Shown here piece after piece: positions 35,584-42,524 of a stretch of 47,777 nt of DNA (position 1 is the stretch's first letter; every line of letters begins with the position of its first letter). The stretch is taken from positions 1 through 47,777 of the forward strand of contig JAFDXP010000077.1 in NCBI GenBank assembly GCA_018267875.1. Reading direction: 5' to 3'. The notes beneath the pieces were generated by a model that made no database searches, was not told the origin of the DNA, and saw only the letters and a program-made list of their open reading frames with translations. Source of the stretch: Bacteroidota bacterium (GTDB lineage Bacteria > Bacteroidota > Bacteroidia > Chitinophagales > Chitinophagaceae). The translations under genes were made by a program, and so were the position numbers.

Positions 35584-37715
35584 TGAGTACAGAACACAAA
35601 CATATCTACGATGCCCACGGCAAGCAAATTTGCTGTTCGCCGCAGGAAGAAAAAATAAATGAAAAAGCCGATGAAAATTTGGTGCAGCAGGAAGGTGCCA
35701 AAGCATTACCCGTTATCGAAGAAAAAACAAGAGAGCGCCATTTCAAAGGCGATGGTCATTTCCACGGTACAAGGTTCAAAGAAGAATTAGACCACGACCA
35801 CAGCACAGAGCATTCAGACGACGATGGGCACGACCACAGCCACGACGCAAACAGGTCCAGTTTTCAAATGTTCCTGCCGGCTATCATTTCATTTGCATTG
35901 TTGATGATAGCTATTTCATTTGATAATTGGTTTCCTCAAAGTTGGTTTGCAGGTTGGCTGCGCATAGCGTGGTACATAGCAGCCTATGCCCCTGTTGGGC
36001 TACCTGTTATTAAGGATGCACTTAAAAGCATTGCAAAGGGTGAGTTCTTTTCAGAATTTTTATTGATGAGCATTGCCACCATTGGCGCATTTGCCATTGG
36101 TGAATACCCCGAAGGAGTGGCAGTAATGTTGTTCTATGCAGTAGGTGAAATATTCCAAACTTTGGCTGTAAAAAGAGCCAAAGGAAATATCAGCAAACTC
36201 TTAGACCAGCGTCCCGATGAAGTAACCATTTTAGAAAACAACCAACCTAAGACTATTAAGGCGGCACAAGCAGCAATCGGCAGTATTATTCAATTAAAGC
36301 CAGGCGAAAAATTAGCTTTGGATGGAGAATTGATTTCTGAAACAGCTTCGTTCAATACTGCTGCACTTACAGGCGAAAGCAAGCCCGACACCAAACAAAA
36401 AGGCGATACGGTTTTGGCAGGTATGATTAATTTGAACACAGTTGCACAAGTAAAAGTAAACACAGCTTATACAGATAGCAAGCTTTCCAGGATTTTAGAA
36501 TTGGTACAAAATGCCACGGCACAAAAAGCACCTACCGAATTATTCATTCGCAAGTTTGCAAAAGTGTACACACCTATTGTTGTGTTTGCGGCATTAGCTA
36601 TTTGTTTGCTTCCTTATTTCTTTGTTGAAACTTATGTGTTTCGGGATTGGCTTTATAGGGCATTAATATTCCTTGTTATCAGTTGTCCTTGTGCATTGGT
36701 CATTAGCATTCCGTTGGGTTATTTTGGCGGCATTGGTGCAGCCAGCCGCAATGGTATTTTGTTCAAAGGGAGTAATTTTTTAGATGCGCTTGCGAATGTT
36801 CAAAATGTGGTAATGGACAAAACAGGCACTATGACCGAAGGCGTTTTTAAAGTGCAGGAAGCAAATATTAAAGATGGCTTCAACAAAGATGAAATAATGC
36901 AGATGGTAAATGCATTGGAAAGCAAATCCACACACCCGGTTGCAACAGCCATTCATAATTATGTCGGCGAAATCAACCATAGTATTGCCTTAGAAAATGT
37001 AGAAGAAATTGCAGGGCACGGTCTTAAAGCTACTATCAATGGCAAAGAATTATTGGTAGGCAATTTCAAATTATTAGACAAGGAAAATATCCAATACGAT
37101 ATTGACCCTTCCACTATTGTTTATACACTCATTGCCATAGCGTATGATAGGAAATTTGCAGGTTATCTCACCATTGCAGACAGCATAAAAGCAGATGCAC
37201 AAACTACAATTGATAAACTAAAAACATTGGGTGTAAATACAACAATGTTAAGCGGCGATAAATCAACTGTAGTAAATGATGTAGCCAGCAAGTTGGGTAT
37301 TCAAAGTGCCTTTGGCGATTTATTGCCCGAAGACAAAGTGAATAAAGTAAAGGAAATAAAAGCCAAAAACGAGACCGTCGCATTCGTAGGCGATGGCGTG
37401 AACGATGCGCCAGTAGTAGCCCTAAGCGATGTAGGCATTGCAATGGGTGGTTTAGGCAGCGATGCCACCATAGAAACCGCCGATGTGGTAATACAAGATG
37501 ATATGCCAAGTAAAATTCCAATGGCAATCAATATCGGAAAGCAAACCAGGAAAATTGTTTGGCAAAACATAACCCTTGCATTTGTAGTAAAAGCCGTTGT
37601 ACTTGTATTAGGAGCAGGTGGTTTAGCCACAATGTGGGAAGCCGTATTTGCAGATGTAGGCGTAGCTTTATTGGCAATCCTCAATGCTGTACGAATACAG
37701 AAGATGAAGTTTTAA
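35583..37715 (+). CDS. zntA: Zinc/cadmium-type P1B ATPase (ZntA/CadA-like, CPC)
   Basis: A 710-residue protein with a His/Asp-rich cytoplasmic N-terminus (GHFHGTRF, DHDHSTEHSDDDGHDHSHDAN) in place of an HMA domain. Further on are TGES, the membrane metal site VISCPCALVISIPLG, DKTGTMTEG, the nucleotide-binding STHPVA and GDGVNDAPVVALSDVGIAMG. CPC with the SIPLG context is typical of Zn/Cd/Pb exporters (P1B-2) rather than copper pumps. It widens the island's resistance from copper to group-12 metals. Last gene of the metal block, followed by a strong terminator. Confidence 0.93.
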   Translation: MSTEHKHIYDAHGKQICCSPQEEKINEKADENLVQQEGAKALPVIEEKTRERHFKGDGHFHGTRFKEELDHDHSTEHSDDDGHDHSHDANRSSFQMFLPAIISFALLMIAISFDNWFPQSWFAGWLRIAWYIAAYAPVGLPVIKDALKSIAKGEFFSEFLLMSIATIGAFAIGEYPEGVAVMLFYAVGEIFQTLAVKRAKGNISKLLDQRPDEVTILENNQPKTIKAAQAAIGSIIQLKPGEKLALDGELISETASFNTAALTGESKPDTKQKGDTVLAGMINLNTVAQVKVNTAYTDSKLSRILELVQNATAQKAPTELFIRKFAKVYTPIVVFAALAICLLPYFFVETYVFRDWLYRALIFLVISCPCALVISIPLGYFGGIGAASRNGILFKGSNFLDALANVQNVVMDKTGTMTEGVFKVQEANIKDGFNKDEIMQMVNALESKSTHPVATAIHNYVGEINHSIALENVEEIAGHGLKATINGKELLVGNFKLLDKENIQYDIDPSTIVYTLIAIAYDRKFAGYLTIADSIKADAQTTIDKLKTLGVNTTMLSGDKSTVVNDVASKLGIQSAFGDLLPEDKVNKVKEIKAKNETVAFVGDGVNDAPVVALSDVGIAMGGLGSDATIETADVVIQDDMPSKIPMAINIGKQTRKIVWQNITLAFVVKAVVLVLGAGGLATMWEAVFADVGVALLAILNAVRIQKMKF

Positions 37716-37724
37716 AAAAAATAT

Positions 37725-37750
37725 AAAAGCCGCAGAAATGCGGTTTTTTT
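37725..37750 (+). terminator. Intrinsic terminator after zntA
   Basis: CCGCA-GAAA-TGCGG with A residues before and seven T residues after, 15 bp downstream of the zntA stop. It ends the metal-resistance transcript. Confidence 0.9.
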
Positions 37751-38140
37751 GTTATGGGCTTGCCCGCCTTTGGCGTGTCGGGCTATCCGCTACAAGTCCG
37801 CCACAAGGCAAACGCACAAACCTTCAGCGGGCTTTCCGCTGCTATCCCTAAGCCGATAAATACAGCCCACGCACAAAAAACACGGCTTTAGCCAGGCGAT
37901 GCCTGCCTTCTATGGCATTGCCGCCGTTTACAACTGTCATACTCTTTGCAAGCTATGCCCAGCCTACGCTTTTAGCACATTGCCTTGCCAATTCACGAAG
38001 TGAATCGCCGACACAAAAAATATCAACAAAATTGGCGTCGGCAAAGAGCTAAGCTAACGCACAAGCATAGCAGCAAAGAGCCGCTTCGTTCCAACCACCA
38101 CCACCACTTCGCTTATGCCAGTATGTAAAACGGCGGAAGC

Positions 38141-38256
38141 TACTTAAACATAATGTGGTATTATAGGTTCGCTTCGCACATTTCCCCCTACGCTTATACC
38201 CTTCGGGATATGCCAACGCTTCGGGAAAATGTCCTATAAAAACATTATGTTAAGTA
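38141..38256. repeat. 116-nt long imperfect hairpin
   Basis: TACTTAAACATAATG (38141-38155) pairs with CATTATGTTAAGTA (38243-38256) with one bulge. Inside, TTATAGG pairs with CCTATAA (38161-38167 / 38233-38239) and ACATTTCCC with GGGAAAATGT (38178-38186 / 38223-38232). A terminal TATACCCTTCGGGATATG hairpin caps it. Several nested stems in a row are unlikely by chance. Confidence 0.7.
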
Positions 38257-38273
38257 TCCAATGCCATAGCCTC

Positions 38274-38324
38274 ACCCTGAAAAATATCCCTACACACAAT
38301 TGGCTTTGCTGATATTTTCAGGGT
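38274..38324. repeat. Inverted repeat with ~14-bp arms
   Basis: ACCCTGAAAAATATC (38274-38288) pairs with GATATTTTCAGGGT (38311-38324), with one unpaired A and a 22-nt loop. It lies 18 bp past the long hairpin and has no T-run. Confidence 0.65.
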
Positions 38325-38996
38325 TCGGAAGCCGTGTTTTTACCCCACGCTGCACCTACGCACCCCACCCACCCATTTTCAGCGGTGCAGAAAAATAAAA
38401 AGCATTAGTGTTTAAAGGCTATGCGCTACGGCAGGATGCAGGCAGCTTGCTTCATTGCGTTTCGACGTTCCGTTACGTCCTCGTTCCTCGTCCTCACTTC
38501 ACTTTCCTACACTTCATTCTACTTCGCTTATCCTGCACCAGCCTTTGAGCGCCGCACTGCAAGAGTGGTTCATTCTATCGGCAAAACGGAGCAATCACAT
38601 AGTTTCATTACGCTGCACGGCTTTTTGCCCACACTCAATGCAAAGTGTTGTTTAAATAAATTATCACTTTGCCCTTTTCACAAAAAAGCCCAGTGCAGCT
38701 TCATTTCACCCTTTGCATTCAGTTTGCCTCTTTCATTCCCACACTTGCCCTTGTTCGTTCCTCACAAGAAGCCCACGCTTCAATCCGTTTGTATGCTTTT
38801 TATTTTCTGCGAGTTGTTTACCCTGCCTAAATACAATTACAATATTCCGTTTGTGCTTCGCTTATTGAAGAATGGCTTTCACAGAAAAAATTAAATACAA
38901 ATCCAACATTCAATTGATGCTTCGCATAACGAAGAATTGATTTTTCAATCAAAATAAAATACGGAAAAAAAAGGTCGCAAAAATAGGCGGCTTGCA

Positions 38997-39014
38997 TCCC
39001 GATAGCTATCGGGA
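38997..39014. repeat. 18-bp perfect palindrome
   Basis: TCCCGATAGCTATCGGGA. This palindrome type is widespread between genes in Bacteroidota. Here it directly precedes the first structured repeat. Confidence 0.7.
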
Positions 39015-39027
39015 CTACCGCACAATA

Positions 39028-39139
39028 AAAAAGCCAAAAGACTACGGCATAATGGCAAGGCAATATGGTCGGCTTCGCCGATATTATTTTTTATGCCTTG
39101 CCAGCCTTCGGCACTTATTCCGTTTCCTTTTGGCTTTTT
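39028..39139. repeat. Structured repeat, copy 1 (three-way-junction-like)
   Basis: Outer stem AAAAAGCCAAAAG / CTTTTGGCTTTTT (39028-39040 / 39127-39139), a second stem CGGCATAA / TTATTCCG, an arm TGGCAAGGCA / TGCCTTGCCA (39053-39062 / 39094-39103) and a small GCC-TTC-GGC hairpin (39104-39112). A second copy at 40049-40156 keeps the conserved flanks and changes the paired arms together. Confidence 0.7.
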
Positions 39140-39239
39140 AGCTACGCCGCCATTCTGAAATGCTTTCTTTTTTTCCCTTTTTTCTTTTGAAAAATGGTTT
39201 TTCACGAGAGCAGGGAAGTAACCTCTAAAAAATATAACA

Positions 39240-39665
39240 ATGGTTGCCCCAAAAATTCAGCAGTATAGCCCTAAAAATTCTTATGCAGCTTTCACTTTGT
39301 TTGCACTTTGCAAAGGCTTAAACAGCGGAAAACCGCTTGAAAATCCTTGCCCGAATTGCTTTGCTATTTTATGCAGAACTCAAGAAGAATTTGATTTTTA
39401 CAAGTCCATTATTTACGGTCTTTGGTTTACAAAAGGCTTTCACCCTTTGTTAGTGGGTTCAGTCATTGAATTTATCCGTATAGGAGATTTTAAAAAATTG
39501 GTGTGGGAAACAGCCGAAAGGCTTCGCCCTACATACAAAGATTTTGCGAATGATGCAGTAAAGGCACGGAATTACGAGCGTTTGCAAAAGCAATATTTAG
39601 AAAGAGCCGCTCTAATTGCAGATATGCGCAGGGCTTTAATTTACCGCCATTTACGCAGCAAATAA
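39240..39665 (+). CDS. Uncharacterised mobile-element protein (possibly DUF6943)
   Basis: A 141-residue soluble protein. The segment FALCKGLNSGKPLENPCPNCFAI, with a CPNC pair, resembles a family I know from Bacteroidota conjugative and integrative elements and believe is annotated DUF6943; I cannot verify that here. The middle (FYKSIIYGLWFTKGFHPLLVGSVIEFIRIGDF) and a basic C-terminal helix follow. It lies between the two copies of the structured repeat together with a 58-residue gene. Confidence 0.7.
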   Translation: MVAPKIQQYSPKNSYAAFTLFALCKGLNSGKPLENPCPNCFAILCRTQEEFDFYKSIIYGLWFTKGFHPLLVGSVIEFIRIGDFKKLVWETAERLRPTYKDFANDAVKARNYERLQKQYLERAALIADMRRALIYRHLRSK

Positions 39666-39695
39666 TTTCATTTTTCACTTTTAAATATCAATACA

Positions 39696-39872
39696 ATGAA
39701 CGACAACACAAAGACACTTTTTGAAATGTGGAAGGAAGGACTAATAGGAAATTTCGGGTCCTTCCAAACCACACTTTTTGAAGCTTACAAAATTGCCGAT
39801 TGTGGAAATATGCAACGGCTTGAAGAAGCCTTTCCAAATTGGTTCAAAAAAAAGTATCCGCAATCAAATTAA
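39696..39872 (+). CDS. 58-residue conserved-looking small protein
   Basis: ATG 39696 to TAA 39872, starting 30 bp after the previous stop. The product begins MNDNTKTLFEMWKEGLIG, continues SFQTTLFEAYKIADCGNMQRLEEAFPNWF and ends in a basic tail. Its regular helix-forming pattern and operon-like spacing suggest a real gene. I recognise no function. Similar short acidic proteins accompany DUF6943-like genes in Bacteroidota elements as I recall. Confidence 0.6.
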   Translation: MNDNTKTLFEMWKEGLIGNFGSFQTTLFEAYKIADCGNMQRLEEAFPNWFKKKYPQSN

Positions 39873-40048
39873 ACACCGAAGCCTTTGCCCTAAACAGTGG
39901 CTTTTATTTGCCAAAAGAAACAAGAGAAGTCATTCTTGCAAAAGGCAGGACAGAAGGCGGACGACCTGAAGCAAACTTCGCTGCCCATAATAAAAATATT
40001 CAATGTGCAAAGATACTTCGGCGGGCTAACGCACAAAGCCAAAAGCAG

Positions 40049-40156
40049 CCAACCAAAAGACTACGGCATAATGCAGAAAAAATAAGGCTATGCTTCGCAA
40101 AAATTAGCCTCATTTTTCTGCACCCTTCGGGACTTATTCCGTTTCCTTTTGGTTGG
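40049..40156. repeat. Structured repeat, copy 2
   Basis: Outer stem CCAACCAAAAG / CTTTTGGTTGG (40049-40059 / 40146-40156), arm TGCAGAAAAA / TTTTTCTGCA (40072-40081 / 40113-40122) extended by AGGCTA / TAGCCT, and a small CCC-TTC-GGG hairpin (40123-40131). It shares CCAAAAGACTACGGCATAATG-like and ACTTATTCCGTTTCCTTTTGG-like flanks with copy 1, about 1.0 kb to the left. Confidence 0.7.
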
Positions 40157-40484
40157 ACTGCGCCGCCTACGTGAAGAATGCACATAAATTTTTTATTATG
40201 AATAAGCAGCTTCGTATTATCAGTCAGCGCCGCCCTGCCATTGAGCCTTTCAGCAGCGTTTCTTCCGTTCCTCGTTGTTTCTTTAGTAGGCATTTGCGCC
40301 GCCGTCCTGTAGCCTTCCGTTATGGTTCGGTTGTGGTTTATCATTTGCCGGGCGGTCTTTTCGCTCATTGTTTGCCGTCAGGCTTTCGTTTTGTATCTGA
40401 TTTGCCCTTTTAGGGCATTTCATTTACATTTCGTTACTTGATTTTTTAATTTTGGAAGAAATTCTACCAAAATTGGACAATGAT

Positions 40485-40652
40485 ATGAACCGTTTCAATA
40501 TTACAAAATCAGAGAAAGCTCAACCATTCCATTGCGACAGATGCAATGCTAACAAGGTTTCCAAAACAAAAGTTGAAGTGCTTAATCATAATGAATGGAA
40601 GATTATTTGCAATGGTTGTTATGGCTTTCTAATATCAAAACAAAAAAAGTAA
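40485..40652 (+). CDS. Small zinc-ribbon-like protein
   Basis: 55 residues from ATG 40485; a TTG at 40452 would add eleven residues. FHCDRCNANKVSKTK...WKIICNGCYGF has two CxxC pairs 27 residues apart, the layout of a treble-clef or zinc-ribbon fold, and a basic C-terminus. It probably binds zinc and perhaps nucleic acid. No family recognised. Confidence 0.6.
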   Translation: MNRFNITKSEKAQPFHCDRCNANKVSKTKVEVLNHNEWKIICNGCYGFLISKQKK

Positions 40653-40683
40653 AACATTCGTTTTTGCCTTGATGCCCTAAAAT

Positions 40684-40708
40684 AAAAAAGCCCCTGAGAA
40701 CAGGAGCT
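40684..40708 (-). terminator. Terminator of the minus-strand gene
   Basis: On the minus strand AGCTCCTG-TTCT-CAGGGGCT is followed by TTTTTT. It lies 32 bp past the stop of the gene ending at 40740. On the plus strand the tail is A/T-mixed and weaker. Confidence 0.8.
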
Positions 40709-40739
40709 AATTTATTAACTGAAAGAAAGTTCGTTGAGA

Positions 40740-41495
40740 TTACACACCGCTTACTTTCACCAGTGCCAGGGCATTGAAAGCACCATTTTTTAACGGATAC
40801 ATTTGTCCGTTTACTTCCTGATAAAATTCAATACCAAGTGCAAGGAAAAGTGGGTGAGTGCTTGCAGCAGGTACGGCATTAGCAAGGTTGATTGCAGCCG
40901 TAGCAGTTGCGTCCCACGGTTGGATTGCAGTGTCCTGCGTATCCATAACATAGGTTTCATTTTCAAAATCAACTTCCACGCCTGCAGAAATGATTTTGTA
41001 ATGCGTAGAGCCACCCGGAGCAGCAAGCATATGGATAGGTACGAATGCAGGAATATCAACAGTAAGCGCACCGGAAACACGGTCTATTGCAGCCGTAAAC
41101 GGTGCATAGAGAGTAGTGCCGAGCTTACCATTAATATTGAACTCAAAACCTTGCAGCAATTCTGCTTCCCCGTCAATTACATTTCTTTCACCACGAGGAT
41201 TTACAGCGTCCGCCTGTACTACTTTAAGCATTTCAGTAGTTAAGCGGCTAACCATACGGCTATCGGAAGCGTTTTGAAGCAATGCACGAAGAGAAGTGCG
41301 AAGAACTTTGCCAGCTTTACCCGCTCTACCAAATTCAGCACCATTTTCACGGGTTCTTTGGAACGCAGGGTCGTTAGCGATTTTGTCGGCAGATACACCG
41401 CCTTTTTCACGAGCAAGATACCCGTCTTTGGACTTGTAAAATGTGATACCACCAATAGTACCGTCCAGCTTGATTATACCTTTTTGTTGAGCCAT
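40740..41495 (-). CDS. Uncharacterised conserved Bacteroidota protein (minus-strand cargo)
   Basis: A 251-residue soluble protein starting MAQQKGIIKLDGTIGGITFYKSKDGYLAREKGGVS. The N-terminal third is basic (AFQRTRENGAEFGRAGKAGKVLR). The remainder has beta-rich segments (GFEFNINGKLGTTLYAPFTA, HYKIISAGVEVDFENETYVMDTQD). No signal peptide or catalytic motif was seen. I recall similar proteins only as hypotheticals in Bacteroidota. It is the sole convincing minus-strand gene of the island, with its own strong promoter and terminator, which suggests independently expressed cargo. Confidence 0.75.
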   Translation of the reverse strand: MAQQKGIIKLDGTIGGITFYKSKDGYLAREKGGVSADKIANDPAFQRTRENGAEFGRAGKAGKVLRTSLRALLQNASDSRMVSRLTTEMLKVVQADAVNPRGERNVIDGEAELLQGFEFNINGKLGTTLYAPFTAAIDRVSGALTVDIPAFVPIHMLAAPGGSTHYKIISAGVEVDFENETYVMDTQDTAIQPWDATATAAINLANAVPAASTHPLFLALGIEFYQEVNGQMYPLKNGAFNALALVKVSGV

Positions 41496-41534
41496 TTTAT
41501 TAAAATTTAATTGGGTTAAAAATGAATATCAATC

Positions 41535-41566
41535 CAAAAATATCATACATAAATAGCCTTTACAAA
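41535..41566 (-). promoter_or_regulatory. Consensus promoter of the minus-strand cargo gene
   Basis: The minus strand reads TTTG (plus 41563-41566), a 20-bp spacer, then TATTTTTG (plus 41535-41542), a perfect match to the Bacteroidota consensus. Transcription would start near 41528, about 33 nt ahead of the ATG at 41495. Confidence 0.75.
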
Positions 41567-41616
41567 AAGCCGAAGTCATTCGTTCCGATAAGTGCATATT
41601 ATTCCAACAAACACCG

Positions 41617-41648
41617 TTCATACCTCATTAAAAATAGTTTTATCTTTG
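41617..41648 (+). promoter_or_regulatory. Promoter of the small right-end gene
   Basis: TATCTTTG (41641-41648) is a perfect -7 box, with TTCA (41617-41620) 20 bp upstream as an imperfect -33. It points to the gene at 41728, diverging from the minus-strand promoter about 50 bp away. Confidence 0.5.
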
Positions 41649-41727
41649 CAGTAAATACTTTACTGAATAGCTAAGGCAAAGCCATAGCAAAGGCATAGAT
41701 GAAGTATGAAAATTAGTTTTTTGATTA

Positions 41728-41916
41728 ATGAATAGAATGTGCATTTACCCAAAAGATATTATGGTAATCACAGGCAGAAGCGACAGGTACGGCAGGAAGC
41801 TCATTAAGAAGATTAAGGAGTACTTCAGTAAGGAACAACACCAAGTTGTAACCATTGAAGAATTTTGCCAGTATATGGGTTTACAATCCGAAGCAGTAGC
41901 AAAGCAACTGCGTTAG
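41728..41916 (+). CDS. Small HTH-like protein at the island's right end
   Basis: A 62-residue basic protein: CIYPKDIMVITGRSDRYGRKLIKKIKEYFSKEQHQVVTIEEFCQYMGLQSEAVAKQL. The helix pattern looks like a small winged-helix or HTH DNA-binding unit. Related short proteins (YPKDIALITGKS-type) are frequent in Bacteroidota mobile elements as I recall, without known function. It is the last gene before attR and could act in island maintenance or excision. Confidence 0.65.
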   Translation: MNRMCIYPKDIMVITGRSDRYGRKLIKKIKEYFSKEQHQVVTIEEFCQYMGLQSEAVAKQLR

Positions 41917-42026
41917 AAAGTAACCACACCTTAATTGCCCTCGCAAGTGATAAGGCACTTCGGACACTTCACTAATCAATATTTTTTCCTTTCTTTGTTA
42001 TACACTTTCCTTTGATATTAGCAACC

Positions 42027-42046
42027 TTGTTGCCCTAATGTTGCCC
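42027..42046 (+). repeat. Right-end arm-site-like repeats
   Basis: TTGTTGCCC (42027-42035) and TGTTGCCC (42039-42046) repeat the left-end TTTGTTGCCC motif in the same orientation, about 40-55 bp inside the attR core. Confidence 0.65.
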
Positions 42047-42055
42047 AAATAGCTG

Positions 42056-42080
42056 AAACCCTTGATAGTAAAGGGTTTTT
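42056..42080 (+). terminator. Hairpin beside attR
   Basis: AAACCCTT (42056-42063) pairs with AAGGGTTT (42071-42078), followed by T residues. It ends 4 bp before the att core and probably stops transcription leaving the island. Confidence 0.6.
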
Positions 42081-42083
42081 ACT

Positions 42084-42101
42084 TTTTGTATCGGAAAGTA
42101 A
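42084..42101 (+). repeat. attR core
   Basis: TTTTGTATCGGAAAGTAA, identical to the last 18 bp of mnmE at 11660-11677 and in the same orientation. It is not part of any gene here, consistent with a copy made by integration. Confidence 0.9.
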
Positions 42102-42230
42102 TTTGTTTTCCGATTTCTTCTAAGTGCTTGTTTTTCTTAGGTTTTAGCCCTTTTTTCTTTCCTTTATTTATTGCCAAACTACTCTTTTTTACTTACATTA
42201 GCCAAATTCTGTCAAGACAATTATTTTATA

Positions 42231-42524
42231 ATGACAACGCAATTTGGTGAACGAATAAGGGAGCTACGAACAAAGCAGGGTTTACTACTCAGACAGCTTG
42301 CTTCCAAGTTAGATGTGGACACTTCTATTATTAGCAAAGTAGAACGTGGCGACCGTCAGCTAAAGAAAGAGCAAATTCCTCTATTGGCTGAAATATTGCA
42401 AGCTGATAAAGTGGAGTTAGAAACCCTTTGGCTTGCCGACCAATTAATGCAATTGGTAAAAGATGAACCAACGGCAGATGAAGCATTGAAATCGGTATCA
42501 AAGAAAATAAAGAAAGCAAAGTAA
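42231..42524 (+). CDS. XRE-family regulator of the restriction locus
   Basis: 97 residues from ATG 42231; an upstream in-frame start adds a non-conserved stretch. The HTH is FGERIRELRTKQGLLLRQLASKLDVDTSIISKVERGDRQ, followed by the helical tail LWLADQLMQLVKDEP. It is a clear paralogue of the XRE protein before the Argonaute gene. The stop overlaps the hsdM start (TAATG), so it is cotranscribed with hsdM and probably controls its level, as controller proteins do in restriction systems. Confidence 0.88.
   Translation: MTTQFGERIRELRTKQGLLLRQLASKLDVDTSIISKVERGDRQLKKEQIPLLAEILQADKVELETLWLADQLMQLVKDEPTADEALKSVSKKIKKAK

Larger units (their letters stand above)
37751..39239. other. 1.5-kb region without a convincing gene, rich in hairpins
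   Basis: No frame here looks like a normal protein. The longest (38421-38894, plus) has a biased, low-complexity composition and no recognisable domain. The stretch carries many GC-rich inverted repeats, including long imperfect hairpins at 38141-38256, 38274-38324 and 39028-39139. It could hold a transfer origin, non-coding RNAs or eroded genes. I see no direct evidence that picks among these. Confidence 0.55.
11678..42101 (+). mobile_element. 30.4-kb integrative island inserted at the 3' end of mnmE
   Basis: Bounded by an 18-bp direct repeat (11660-11677 and 42084-42101), with a tyrosine recombinase 200 bp from the left end and arm-site-like repeats at both ends. Content in order: integrase, HTH/excisionase-like genes, primase-like genes, XRE regulator, Argonaute, copper/zinc/cadmium resistance genes, small unknowns and structured repeats. 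I see no relaxase, coupling protein or type IV secretion gene, so it is not a complete conjugative element. It may be mobilised by a helper or have lost its transfer genes. Confidence 0.88.

Noticed and set aside
38421-38894. 157-codon plus-strand open frame in the gene-free stretch
   Set aside because: Composition is biased (Phe/Ser/Leu/His-rich), there is no domain or coherent hydropathy, and the DNA is dominated by C/T-rich and palindromic sequence. It is more likely non-coding or eroded.
39839-40174. 111-codon frame overlapping the 58-residue gene and structured repeat copy 2
   Set aside because: The first ~45 codons look protein-like, but the second half runs through the repeat and is low-quality. 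It may be the truncated start of a real gene; I could not support it as a feature.
37751-40200. CRISPR array
   Set aside because: Repeats here are long palindromic hairpins that are not regularly spaced and have no uniform spacers; no cas gene is in the window.
40198-40413. 71-codon frame after structured repeat copy 2
   Set aside because: Arg/Phe/Pro-rich with no motif, in DNA with cytosine/thymine bias like the neighbouring non-coding stretch.
11878-42101. Complete conjugative element
   Set aside because: Integrase and primase-like genes fit such elements, but no relaxase, TraG/coupling ATPase or mating-pair gene is present between the att sites.
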